Made by a program: the position numbers and the translations under genes. From NCBI GenBank assembly GCA_023247445.1, contig JAHFGL010000006.1, positions 58,618 through 93,506 on the forward strand: DNA of 34,889 nucleotides, written 5' to 3'. Source of the DNA: Candidatus Omnitrophota bacterium (lineage in GTDB: Bacteria; Omnitrophota; Gorgyraeia; Zapsychrales; Zapsychraceae). Under the pieces are notes generated by a model. It was not told where the DNA came from. It did not search any database and saw only the letters and a program-made list of their open reading frames with translations. Positions 19,050 through 26,854 of the stretch are shown piece by piece (position 1 is the first letter of the stretch; every line of letters starts with the position of its first letter).

Positions 19050-19886
19050 ATGGAAAACAGATTTTTTACCTTAGTTCTAGTTGTAGCCCTAGGTGTTCTC
19101 ATCGGTGTTGGTGTTGTCATGAAACAAACCAGAGATCCTGTCTTTAAAACTCTTGTCGAACAGCAAGCAAGAATTCTTAAAAGTCAAAATGTTATTGAGA
19201 ATAGATTATCTTCCACATCTCCAACAATGGATGGAGGCAATAAGCAAGCCTTAGAGCAACGAGTTGCTGCCTTAGAATCTCAGGTCAAAGCACTTCAAGG
19301 TTTTTTGCAAGGGCAAAAACCCCAAGTTCAAGCGGCTCCGGCAGACGATAATACGAAAGTTTATGATATTGAAGTTGGTAGTACCCCAATTTTTGGAAAG
19401 AAGGATGCCCCTGTTACGATTGTCGAATTTGTTGATTTTCAATGTCCGTTTTGTACCCGTTTCCACGGACCGATGACTGAAGCGGTGAAGGCTTATCCCG
19501 ATAAAGTAAATTATATGTTGAAGAATTTTCCATTATCATTTCATCCTATGGCTAAGCCAGCAGCGAAAGCTGCTTTTGCCGCCGGAGAACAGGGTAAATA
19601 TTATGAAATGGTTGATGCCATATTAAGTGATAACCATGATTTAAGTGAAGATAAGTTTCAACAATTAGCCAAAAAGTTAGGTCTTAATGTTGATAAGTTC
19701 ATGAAGGATCTTAAAGGAAAAGATGCAGAGTGGGAAGCACGGATTAAGGCCGACATGGATTTAGGTAGCCGCGTTGATGTTGGCGGGACTCCGACATTCT
19801 TTATTAATGGGCGCAAGACAAATGCCCGTAATGTTGAAACTTATAAAAGAGAAATTGACGAGATTTTAAAAAGCAAAGGTCAATAA
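19050..19886 (+). CDS. DsbA-like thiol-disulfide oxidoreductase
   Basis: 278 residues. N-terminal membrane anchor (about 6-24), a coiled coil (35-85), then a thioredoxin-fold DSBA domain with active site C132-P-F-C135 in 'FVDFQCPFCTRFH' and a cis-Pro loop 'VGGTPTFFING'. It resembles the BdbD/ScoA-like or 'DsbA family' periplasmic proteins that oxidise or isomerise disulfides in exported proteins. The ribosome site (AAAGGA) is good. It is followed by a perfect 13-bp terminator stem and so forms the end of its unit. Cys-rich secreted proteins such as the pilin-like product at 7494 are possible clients. Confidence 0.92.
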   Translation: MENRFFTLVLVVALGVLIGVGVVMKQTRDPVFKTLVEQQARILKSQNVIENRLSSTSPTMDGGNKQALEQRVAALESQVKALQGFLQGQKPQVQAAPADDNTKVYDIEVGSTPIFGKKDAPVTIVEFVDFQCPFCTRFHGPMTEAVKAYPDKVNYMLKNFPLSFHPMAKPAAKAAFAAGEQGKYYEMVDAILSDNHDLSEDKFQQLAKKLGLNVDKFMKDLKGKDAEWEARIKADMDLGSRVDVGGTPTFFINGRKTNARNVETYKREIDEILKSKGQ

Positions 19887-19907
19887 TTATAAAAATTGGT
19901 TTTGAAC

Positions 19908-19945
19908 TTAAGGGGTCGAAGATAATTCGACCCCTTAAATTTTTG
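19908..19945 (+). terminator. rho-independent terminator after the DsbA-like gene
   Basis: TTAAGGGGTCGAA (19908-19920) and TTCGACCCCTTAA (19926-19938) are perfect 13-bp arms around loop GATAA, followed by ATTTTTG. This is the clearest intrinsic terminator of the window. Confidence 0.92.
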
Positions 19946-19946
19946 T

Positions 19947-19975
19947 TTGATTATTTAAACGAAACATTATATACT
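19947..19975 (+). promoter_or_regulatory. sigma70-type promoter for the L27 gene
   Basis: TTGATT (19947-19952) and TATACT (19970-19975) are spaced by 17 bases. It sits right after the terminator and about 45 bases before the L27 start, so rpmA appears to have its own promoter. Confidence 0.65.
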
Positions 19976-20020
19976 CTCAACGTTTATTATTGATCAAAAG
20001 GACTAGTTTAGGAGGCAAAA

Positions 20021-20281
20021 ATGGGTGGACGTGTAGGTGGAATAACAAGTAAATATTATAAAGAAACTCGCGGCATGAAGGTCAGCGGTGGTCAAGAAGT
20101 TAAGTCAGGGACAGTTTTAACCCGCCAAGGTCATAAGTGGCAGCCAGGCATCAATATCATTGGCCGTACACATTTAACGGCTGCTTGTGATGGGGAAGTT
20201 TATTTTACAAAGAAAAAGAGCGGTTATAATCGACTTATTACGCTTATTAATATCCGACCAGTTCCTTCAAAAAAATCTTAA
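20021..20281 (+). CDS. rpmA: ribosomal protein L27 (divergent)
   Basis: 86 residues, similar in order to bacterial L27: 'GG...SKYYKETRGMKVSGGQEVKSG', 'TVLTRQGHKWQPGINIIGRTH' (written here as two parts: TVLTRQGHKW and QPGINIIGRTH) and 'DGEVYF'. L27 sits at the peptidyl-transferase centre with its N-terminal tail. The usual tail AHKKAGGSS is replaced by 'GGRVGGITS', with only one basic residue, and 'RQ.GTKFHPG' is 'RQGHKWQPG'. It has a strong AGGAGG ribosome site and its own promoter. It is separate from rplU and obg, its usual partners. It may be the only L27 of the organism or a diverged second copy. Confidence 0.78.
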   Translation: MGGRVGGITSKYYKETRGMKVSGGQEVKSGTVLTRQGHKWQPGINIIGRTHLTAACDGEVYFTKKKSGYNRLITLINIRPVPSKKS

Positions 20282-20289
20282 CAACGTAC

Positions 20290-20334
20290 TTCGTACATCG
20301 CATTTCGTGCTTCGGACGAGGTGCGAGGTACGAA
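20290..20334. repeat. stable hairpin in the rpmA-glmS gap
   Basis: CGTACATCGCATTTCGT (20292-20308) pairs with ACGAGGTGCGAGGTACG (20316-20332), with one mismatch and two G-T pairs, around a 7-base loop GCTTCGG. It extends by two A-T pairs. It lies in the leader of glmS. There is no T tract. Sequence is more GC-rich than its surroundings and looks like a dispersed palindromic repeat. Confidence 0.65.
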
Positions 20335-20350
20335 CGGCGATATACTAGAT

Positions 20351-22183
20351 ATGTGTGGAATCATAGGCTATGTTGGTCAAAAACAAGCAGCACCGATTCT
20401 AATTGATGGCCTAAAAAAGTTAGAATATCGCGGTTATGATTCCAGCGGCATTGGCATTATTACTCTCTCCGATCATAAGGTTGTTCTACGCAAAACAAAC
20501 GGTAAAATCCAAAACTTAGAAGATCTTCTTAAATCTCATCCTGTTCCAGAAAGTTCTCTGGGCATCTCACATACCCGTTGGGCCACTCATGGTGTTCCCA
20601 ATCGTATCAATGCCCATCCTCATGCTGACTGTACTGGCAAAATTTTAATTGTTCATAATGGTATTATTGAGAATTATGAAGAATTGAAAGTGATGCTCAT
20701 TAAAAAGGGACATAAATTTGTTTCAGAAACAGACACTGAAATTGTTGCTCACCTTATTGAGGAATATTATAAAGATGATTTACTTAAAGCCACCCGCCAA
20801 GCAATTAAACATCTAAAAGGGGCGTTTGCGCTGGGAGTCATCTCGTCTGATTATCCGGATTTACTTATTGCTGCTCGTATTGGCTCACCACTTATTATTG
20901 GTCTTGGCAAGAATGAAAACTTTATCGCCTCCGATGTTCCCGCGATTTTAGAATACACCCGAAAAATTATTTATCTTAAAGATGGGCAATTAGCGTCGAT
21001 TACCAAAGATAAAGTACAGGTGTTTAACTTTGATGGGAAATTGGTTGTGCCGAAAGTTGATCAAGTTACGCTAAAGATAGATGCGGTTAAGAAACAAGGG
21101 TTTGCGCATTTTATGCTCAAAGAGATTCATGAGCAGCCAGATGTTTTAAGACAAATGTTTCATAGTCGTTTAAAGGGAAACCATGTTCATTTAGAAGACC
21201 TTAAACTAGCGGATAAAGAATTAAAGAATATTAGTCGAATTACCATCGTTGCCTGCGGAACGGCGTATCACGCCGGAATGGTGGGGAAATATTTAATTGA
21301 AGCTTTATCTGGGGTGCCGGTTACGGTTGATGTCTCCAGCGAATTTCGTTATCGTAATCCAATTGTCGACAGAAAAACTTTAGTGATTGCGGTTAGTCAA
21401 TCGGGGGAAACGGCGGATACACTAGCGGCGGTTCGAGAAGCTAAGCGTAAGGGCGCTAAAATTGTTTGCGTTTGTAATGTGATTGGATCATCGCTCGCGC
21501 GAGAATCCGACGGAATTTTATATACGCACGCTGGACCAGAGATTGGTGTGGCCTCGACCAAAGCTTATACTGCGCAGCTTGGAATGCTTTATTTGTTGGC
21601 GATTAAATTGGGAACGATTCACAAATTTATTGCACGAAAAGAAATCTTGAAATTGGTAAAAGGATTAAAACATGTTCCAATGTTATTTACTGAAATATTA
21701 AAATCTAAGGAAAACATTGCCCAGATTGCCCGAGATAATTCTCATATGGGTTGTTTTCTTTTTCTGGGACGAAATATTAATTATCCATCAGCGCTTGAAG
21801 GAGCCCTTAAGTTAAAAGAAATTTCTTATATCCCGGCAGAAGGTTATGCCGCCGGAGAAATGAAACACGGGCCCATTGCCTTGATTGATGAATATCGCGC
21901 GGTTGTTTGCATTGCTCCTGAATCTGACACGTACGATAAAATGATTTCAAACATGCAGGAGATTCGCGCCCGTAAGGGAAAAGTTATCGCGATTGCCACC
22001 GCCGGTGACAAAACAATTTCGCATCACGCCCCACACGTTATTTATGTGCCCAAGACAGATAAATTATTAACACCTCTTTTGGTTGTCCTGCCTTTACAAT
22101 TAATTGCTTATTATATTGCGGTCGCCCGTGGCTGCGATGTGGATCAGCCGCGTAATTTAGCAAAGTCGGTAACTGTTGAATAA
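20351..22183 (+). CDS. glmS: glutamine-fructose-6-phosphate aminotransferase (isomerizing)
   Basis: 610 residues when started at 20351, so that the Ntn nucleophile is Cys2 ('MCGIIGYVG'). The glutaminase domain has 'SHTRWATHG' and 'NGIIENY'; two SIS sugar-isomerase domains follow ('CGTAYHAGM', 'SQSGETADT', 'AEGYAAGEMKHGPIALI') and the conserved C-terminus 'DQPRNLAKSVTVE'. It makes glucosamine-6-phosphate for peptidoglycan and LPS. A frame starting 10 codons earlier exists but would block the catalytic Cys and runs into the palindromic hairpin. No glmS ribozyme is visible. Confidence 0.97.
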   Translation: MCGIIGYVGQKQAAPILIDGLKKLEYRGYDSSGIGIITLSDHKVVLRKTNGKIQNLEDLLKSHPVPESSLGISHTRWATHGVPNRINAHPHADCTGKILIVHNGIIENYEELKVMLIKKGHKFVSETDTEIVAHLIEEYYKDDLLKATRQAIKHLKGAFALGVISSDYPDLLIAARIGSPLIIGLGKNENFIASDVPAILEYTRKIIYLKDGQLASITKDKVQVFNFDGKLVVPKVDQVTLKIDAVKKQGFAHFMLKEIHEQPDVLRQMFHSRLKGNHVHLEDLKLADKELKNISRITIVACGTAYHAGMVGKYLIEALSGVPVTVDVSSEFRYRNPIVDRKTLVIAVSQSGETADTLAAVREAKRKGAKIVCVCNVIGSSLARESDGILYTHAGPEIGVASTKAYTAQLGMLYLLAIKLGTIHKFIARKEILKLVKGLKHVPMLFTEILKSKENIAQIARDNSHMGCFLFLGRNINYPSALEGALKLKEISYIPAEGYAAGEMKHGPIALIDEYRAVVCIAPESDTYDKMISNMQEIRARKGKVIAIATAGDKTISHHAPHVIYVPKTDKLLTPLLVVLPLQLIAYYIAVARGCDVDQPRNLAKSVTVE

Positions 22184-22247
22184 AGAGCTGTCAGCTCTCA
22201 GTAGCTGTCAGCTGCTGGAAACTGAAAGCTGATAGCTGAAAGCTTTT
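22184..22247. repeat. intergenic palindromic repeat, AGCTGTCAGCT type (copy 2)
   Basis: Starts right after the glmS stop with a perfect AGAGCTG-T-CAGCTCT (22184-22198), then repeated AGCTGTCAGCT, GAAACTGAAAGCTGATAGCTGAAAGCT units. It resembles the element at 11664-11730 in unit content (CTGAAA, GCTGATA, CAGCTG). Together they suggest a dispersed non-coding repeat family. Confidence 0.6.
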
Positions 22248-22254
22248 AAGAAAT

Positions 22255-22917
22255 ATGCTCTATATTGTTTCCACACCCATTGGAAATTTAAAAGATATTA
22301 CCTTACGCGCATTGGAAACACTAAAGAGTGTTGATTTAATCGCCGCCGAAGACACCCGTCACACCAGGATTTTATGTCAGCATTATGATATTCAAACCCC
22401 GCTGACGAGTTATTTTGAACACAATGAGGTTCAAAAGGCCGATTATCTTCTGAAGCTTTTAAAAGAAGGGAAGCACATCGCGCTGGTGACAGATGCTGGA
22501 ACGCCAGGCATTAGCGATCCGGGTTATCCCTTAATTAAATTAGCGAAAGAAAATAATATTCCTTTAACCGTTATCCCCGGCCCAACGGCACTGGTGGCGG
22601 CCCTTAATCTTTCTGGATTACCCGCGCACAATTTTGTTTTTGAAGGTTTTTTGCCGGTCAAATCTGGCGCCCGACGTAATAAATTAGAATCATTGAAAGA
22701 AGAGACGCGAACAATTATCTTTTATGAATCACCACACCGCATCTTAAAAACCTTAAAAGATATTCAAGAAGTTTTGAATGATCCTGAAGTTGTTTGTGTT
22801 CGTGAGATAACGAAGAAGTTTGAAGAAGTGAAGAAAGAAAAAGCCTCGCAGCTTATTTTGAATTTTACGAAAAATAATCCGCGAGGCGAATTTGTTTTGT
22901 TATTAAAGATTGTTTAA
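22255..22917 (+). CDS. rsmI: 16S rRNA (cytidine1402-2'-O)-methyltransferase
   Basis: 220 residues of the tetrapyrrole-methylase fold. Diagnostic motifs are 'STPIGNLKDITLRALE' at the start, 'AEDTRHTRILC', 'VTDAGTPGISDPG' for SAM binding and 'FYESPHRI'. RsmI methylates C1402 in the ribosomal P site. The protein is shorter than the usual 270-290 residues because the small C-terminal helical domain is missing; the catalytic core ends in a normal way ('GEFVLLLKI'), so it looks like a natural short form. The last 15 bases overlap the convergent S74 gene. Confidence 0.94.
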   Translation: MLYIVSTPIGNLKDITLRALETLKSVDLIAAEDTRHTRILCQHYDIQTPLTSYFEHNEVQKADYLLKLLKEGKHIALVTDAGTPGISDPGYPLIKLAKENNIPLTVIPGPTALVAALNLSGLPAHNFVFEGFLPVKSGARRNKLESLKEETRTIIFYESPHRILKTLKDIQEVLNDPEVVCVREITKKFEEVKKEKASQLILNFTKNNPRGEFVLLLKIV

Positions 22918-24753
22918 TTTAAGTTTTAAACTTTCCAATTCTTTTTGTTGTTCTTCAATAAGTTTTTGTTGCTCTTGCACCACTTTTGTTAAAACCCCCA
23001 AAACATCCATAGGATCAACCCCTTTACGATCAGTGGTGGCGAGAAGATCAGGAACATCTTCCGCAATAAATCCAACATGAAGATCATCCTTTTGATCTGC
23101 TTTGTATCGGAATTTTATTGGGTTAAGATTGTCGAGGGCTCCTTGTGCTTCTTCTAGCGACAACTCATTAATATCTTTTTTAAATTCACGAGAAGATCCG
23201 GGGGTAATGCTTCCTGTAGCTAAAATATTTCCGACGACATGTAACGTTTCTGTTGGCGCAACGGTGCCGATTCCTACTCGACCTCCCATGATAACGAAAA
23301 CATTTCGTTCAGTTACTTCTTGAGCTTCGGGTTCTAATGCAATCCCTAAAGAACGCGTTCCTCTTACAGTGATTGGCTGAGGACTGACACACATTGCATT
23401 ATCACCAATTGCTTTACATCCACCGCCTAAAGCGATTTGTCCGGCACCACCGCCACCACCAGCTTCGGTTAGAATTCCTGCGGCAAAAGTTCCACTCCCG
23501 ACAGCTTTGGTCACTCGTCCAACTGACATGCAGTATTCACAGTTTGCTACAGCTCCTCCTCCCATAGCAATAGCACCGGTTCCTGATGCTTGAGCTCCGA
23601 CGCCAATAGCTACAGCATATCCAGGTCCGGCGAGAGCTCCAGATCCAATCGCAACAGATCGTTCACCGCTAGCTATAGAGCCAAATCCTGCGGCGAAAGC
23701 AGCATAATTCGTGGCTTGAGAAGATTGTCCAAAAGCAGCAGAACCGTCACCACTTGCTAAATTTCCTATGCCAAAGGCAAATGATGATGGTCCGCTGGCA
23801 ATGTTCTGAACGCCATTTCCATCAGGAGCACCACCAGCAAAGGATTGATGGCCGAGGGATTGAGATTTCCATCCGATAGCAGTTGAACGCGCACCGGTTG
23901 CTATTGTTTCTTCTCCCATAGCAACGGCTCCTAAGCCGTTGGTTATAGTCTTATATCCCATCGCAGTACTATAGTCTCCATTGGTTGTAGTTTCTTTTCC
24001 CATCGCAATTGAATAAGCTGCATTGGAAATATTTTGTTGTCCTAAGGCAATAGAAGCTTGCCTATTAGCCTGATTAGTCAATCCTAATGCGATGGCCGAA
24101 GAACCATTCCCTTGATTATCTTGTCCTAGAGTTACAGAGGCTTGTTGTCCAGAGATGTTATTTATTCCTAGAGCAATAGAACCTCCAAAATTACTATTAA
24201 AACTGGCAATATTGTTATACCCCATGGCCACAGAATATTTTCCAATGTTACTGTCATCCCATTGATTCCCGTCAACATAGCCAGCTCTAAAGGCAGATTT
24301 TCTGGGATACCAAATCAGCTTTGTTCCTGCACCAGCTGTCGTTAAAACAGTACCCGCTCCTTGAGTACCTTTGGCGAGAATTCCACCGTCTCCATTAATG
24401 GATAATTTAAATTCTGGGGTTGAGGTCCCAACTCCAACAAAAATATTGGGATTGCTTTGCGTGTCTGTTGGATAAATGTTATTACCGTTTTGAGACCACG
24501 CCCCAGCCAAAGCTCCCCAAACACCAGTACCACTTCCATTATTATTACAGACTTTGATACTGTTGGTTGTTGAGTCAAAATAAAAAGTTCCTATGTCACA
24601 TGGGTTCGCTAATGTTGCTCGTGGCATAACGCGTAAGCGGTCATAAACACCAAATGGGGAGGGGTAGTAAGTACTAAGGGTAATTTGGTTTTTTTGTGCA
24701 TAGGCTGAGGTGGCCAAAAGAATAATTAGATTGGCTAAAATAAGTTTTTTCAA
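22903..24753 (-). CDS. secreted YadA-head/S74 chaperone protein, paralogue 4 (no dockerin)
   Basis: 616 residues, last gene of the four-gene operon. Signal peptide 1-19 ('...LLATSAYA'), then the shared N-terminal module with 'STYYPSPFGVYDRLRVMP', 'NPCDIGTFYF' and 'KVCNNNGSG'. A conserved 'FRAGYVDGNQWDDSNIGKYS' leads into about 14-residue YadA-like head repeats ('SxAxGxxxxAxG', about 165-460), a left-handed beta roll. Then 'MGGRVGIGT' and an S74 intramolecular chaperone from about 521 with 'GFIAEDVPD', and a coiled coil to the end. No dockerin repeats. The S74 start is 'SSREFKKDI', where paralogues have S-D. Good AGGAG site. No outer-membrane anchor. Confidence 0.85.
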   Translation of the reverse strand: MKKLILANLIILLATSAYAQKNQITLSTYYPSPFGVYDRLRVMPRATLANPCDIGTFYFDSTTNSIKVCNNNGSGTGVWGALAGAWSQNGNNIYPTDTQSNPNIFVGVGTSTPEFKLSINGDGGILAKGTQGAGTVLTTAGAGTKLIWYPRKSAFRAGYVDGNQWDDSNIGKYSVAMGYNNIASFNSNFGGSIALGINNISGQQASVTLGQDNQGNGSSAIALGLTNQANRQASIALGQQNISNAAYSIAMGKETTTNGDYSTAMGYKTITNGLGAVAMGEETIATGARSTAIGWKSQSLGHQSFAGGAPDGNGVQNIASGPSSFAFGIGNLASGDGSAAFGQSSQATNYAAFAAGFGSIASGERSVAIGSGALAGPGYAVAIGVGAQASGTGAIAMGGGAVANCEYCMSVGRVTKAVGSGTFAAGILTEAGGGGGAGQIALGGGCKAIGDNAMCVSPQPITVRGTRSLGIALEPEAQEVTERNVFVIMGGRVGIGTVAPTETLHVVGNILATGSITPGSSREFKKDINELSLEEAQGALDNLNPIKFRYKADQKDDLHVGFIAEDVPDLLATTDRKGVDPMDVLGVLTKVVQEQQKLIEEQQKELESLKLKLNNL

Positions 24754-24769
24754 AGTAATCCTCCCTTAT

Positions 24770-26854
24770 TTACAGTGATAATTTATTTATTTTTGTTTTT
24801 AAATCATCCAGCTCTTTGGTTTGCATTTCGATTTGAGCATTTTGTTGTTGGTAAGTTTTGTCTAGCAGATCTTTTTCGGTTTTTAAAGAGTCGACCTTAT
24901 TTTTTAATTCACGCATCGTTTCAACCATAAATCCTTCAAAACCTCGAGGGTTAAAATATTTTGTATCGTTTATGGTATCAACCCATTCGGGCATAACTTT
25001 TTCAACTTCTTGAGCAATAACGCCGATTTGAGTTCCCGTTAAATTTTCGTGGTTTTTAGGATCTTTCCACTCATATGTTACTCCGCGAAGGTTTAAAATT
25101 TTTTCTAACGATCCACTAATTGTTTTTACATTTTTCTTAAAACGAATATCTGAAGGATTTGTCCAAGTTCCTCCACCTGGTTTAGCGGCGGTACCAACGA
25201 CTTCTAACGGGGCGTTTGGTGCAAGCGTTCCAATGCCGACGTTTCCACCCATAATAACCATTGCGTTAGCTTGAGTGATTGTTCTGGCGGTTGCATCCAA
25301 GTTGATTCCGACAGAATAGGTTCCCGTTGCCGAGACCGTCATATTCTGACCAAAGGTTGTTGAATAATTTCCAGCTGCGACACTGCTACGTCCAAAAGAG
25401 GTTGCATATTGACCTGACGCAGTTGAAAAGGCTCCAATGGCTGTAGAATAAAGACCGCTGGCTAAAGAGTCTGCTCCAATACAAGATGAATAATTAGCTG
25501 TTGCGCTACAATTATCACCAAGGGCTGTAGAATAATCACCTTGAGCTAAAAGTGCTGGACCAATCAGAGTCGAGGCAATGCCACTTGCAGTTCCGTTTTT
25601 TGTACTAATGGCGGTTGAATAATTTCCTGTAGCTTTGGCTTGATAATTTAGGGCTGTTGATGCAATGCCACTGGCGGTATTCTGATCTCCAATAGCGGTT
25701 GAATATATCCCGCTTACTTGATTAAATGTTCCGATACCAACTGAATAATCTGAGCTGATAATATTATTGTCTATTCTAGGTTTAGTGATGTCGGGATCTA
25801 CAAAAACAAAATATCCTATAGCCACAGATGCTTTTCCCGTAACCTGGTTTGAGGCGCCTATAGCAATAGATTCAACACCCTTAGTTGTGTCATATACAAT
25901 TTTAGGATTGTTTTCATAGTTGGAGAAACCCGACCTTCCAGCGGATACGGGATAGTTATTAAGCATTCCTATGGCGACAGAGTTATCTCCTGTAGCAAAG
26001 GATCGAGTTCCTATAGCCACGCCATTTAATTCAGCAAGGCAAGAGTTTGATGAAATAAAGGAAGCCTCTCCATTAGCTAAGCCATTCATGCCTGCAGCAA
26101 AAGAATATTTACCTTTGGCCATGGTAGCATCTCCAAAACCTGCAGAATATTCACCATGATGACTATCTTGGAATTCTCCATTTCCTGCGAAACCTGCTCG
26201 AAAAGAAGATTTTTTGGGATACCACATAAAACGTGCATTTGCATTAGTATTAGATTCTAATGAGACTCCTGAACCATGCGTTCCGGTGGCGATAATAAGC
26301 GTATCAATAAATCTTATTGAACTTCTCTTCACGGTCAACGCAGTGCTAGGGACAGCTGTTCTTGGATCAAAGGGAAGTTGAGTGGCATTATCATAGAGGA
26401 TCATGGAAGCAGAGCTTTGCATGAGATCGGCATCAGCCAGAGTCACAAGACCATCCCCATTAATATCGGCGCGTGGAGATGTTTTTGGAATGATTTTTCC
26501 TTCGAAATCTCGAACCGTTTCATTGTTCAATAATTGTTTTACAATATGAGCATCTGTATAATCGATAGCACCATCTAAGTCAACGTCGCCGGGTGAACCA
26601 ATATTAGAGAAATTCCATGTTCCTCTATTGTGACCGGTTCCATCATCATAACAAATTCCTAACATGTTATTTGCTTTGTCCATGTACATCGTTCCTACTT
26701 CACAGGGATTCGTCATGGCTGGAGCTTTTGGGACAAGTTGGATACGATCATAAAGCCCCATTGGCGTAGGATAAGATGTATTGATGAGCATGTTGTCCGC
26801 CCAGAGGGGAGTAGTTATTCCTAAAATTAATAATAGTAAAATTATTCTTTTCAT
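24770..26854 (-). CDS. secreted dockerin-like/YadA-head/S74 protein, paralogue 3
   Basis: 694 residues. Signal peptide 1-19 ('GITTPLWA'), N-terminal module with 'TSYPTPMGLYDRIQLVP' and 'NPCEVGTMYMD'. Two Ca-binding dockerin-like loops at about 89-150: 'GDVDLDGAIDYTDAH' and 'ADINGDGLVTLADAD', with canonical D-x-D/N-x-D-G spacing. 'KSSFRAGF' leads to YadA-type head repeats (about 240-530), then 'MGGNVGIGT', S74 chaperone from S568 ('SDIRFKKNV', 'GVIAQEVEKVMPEW') and a coiled coil. The S74 domain drives trimer folding and may cleave itself off at the S-D. Overlaps the upstream gene by 4 bases and ends 16 bases before the next. Confidence 0.87.
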   Translation of the reverse strand: MKRIILLLLILGITTPLWADNMLINTSYPTPMGLYDRIQLVPKAPAMTNPCEVGTMYMDKANNMLGICYDDGTGHNRGTWNFSNIGSPGDVDLDGAIDYTDAHIVKQLLNNETVRDFEGKIIPKTSPRADINGDGLVTLADADLMQSSASMILYDNATQLPFDPRTAVPSTALTVKRSSIRFIDTLIIATGTHGSGVSLESNTNANARFMWYPKKSSFRAGFAGNGEFQDSHHGEYSAGFGDATMAKGKYSFAAGMNGLANGEASFISSNSCLAELNGVAIGTRSFATGDNSVAIGMLNNYPVSAGRSGFSNYENNPKIVYDTTKGVESIAIGASNQVTGKASVAIGYFVFVDPDITKPRIDNNIISSDYSVGIGTFNQVSGIYSTAIGDQNTASGIASTALNYQAKATGNYSTAISTKNGTASGIASTLIGPALLAQGDYSTALGDNCSATANYSSCIGADSLASGLYSTAIGAFSTASGQYATSFGRSSVAAGNYSTTFGQNMTVSATGTYSVGINLDATARTITQANAMVIMGGNVGIGTLAPNAPLEVVGTAAKPGGGTWTNPSDIRFKKNVKTISGSLEKILNLRGVTYEWKDPKNHENLTGTQIGVIAQEVEKVMPEWVDTINDTKYFNPRGFEGFMVETMRELKNKVDSLKTEKDLLDKTYQQQNAQIEMQTKELDDLKTKINKLSL

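Noticed and set aside
20290-20350. glmS ribozyme
   Set aside because: The gap is far too short and shows only a simple hairpin, not the double pseudoknot of about 150 bases.
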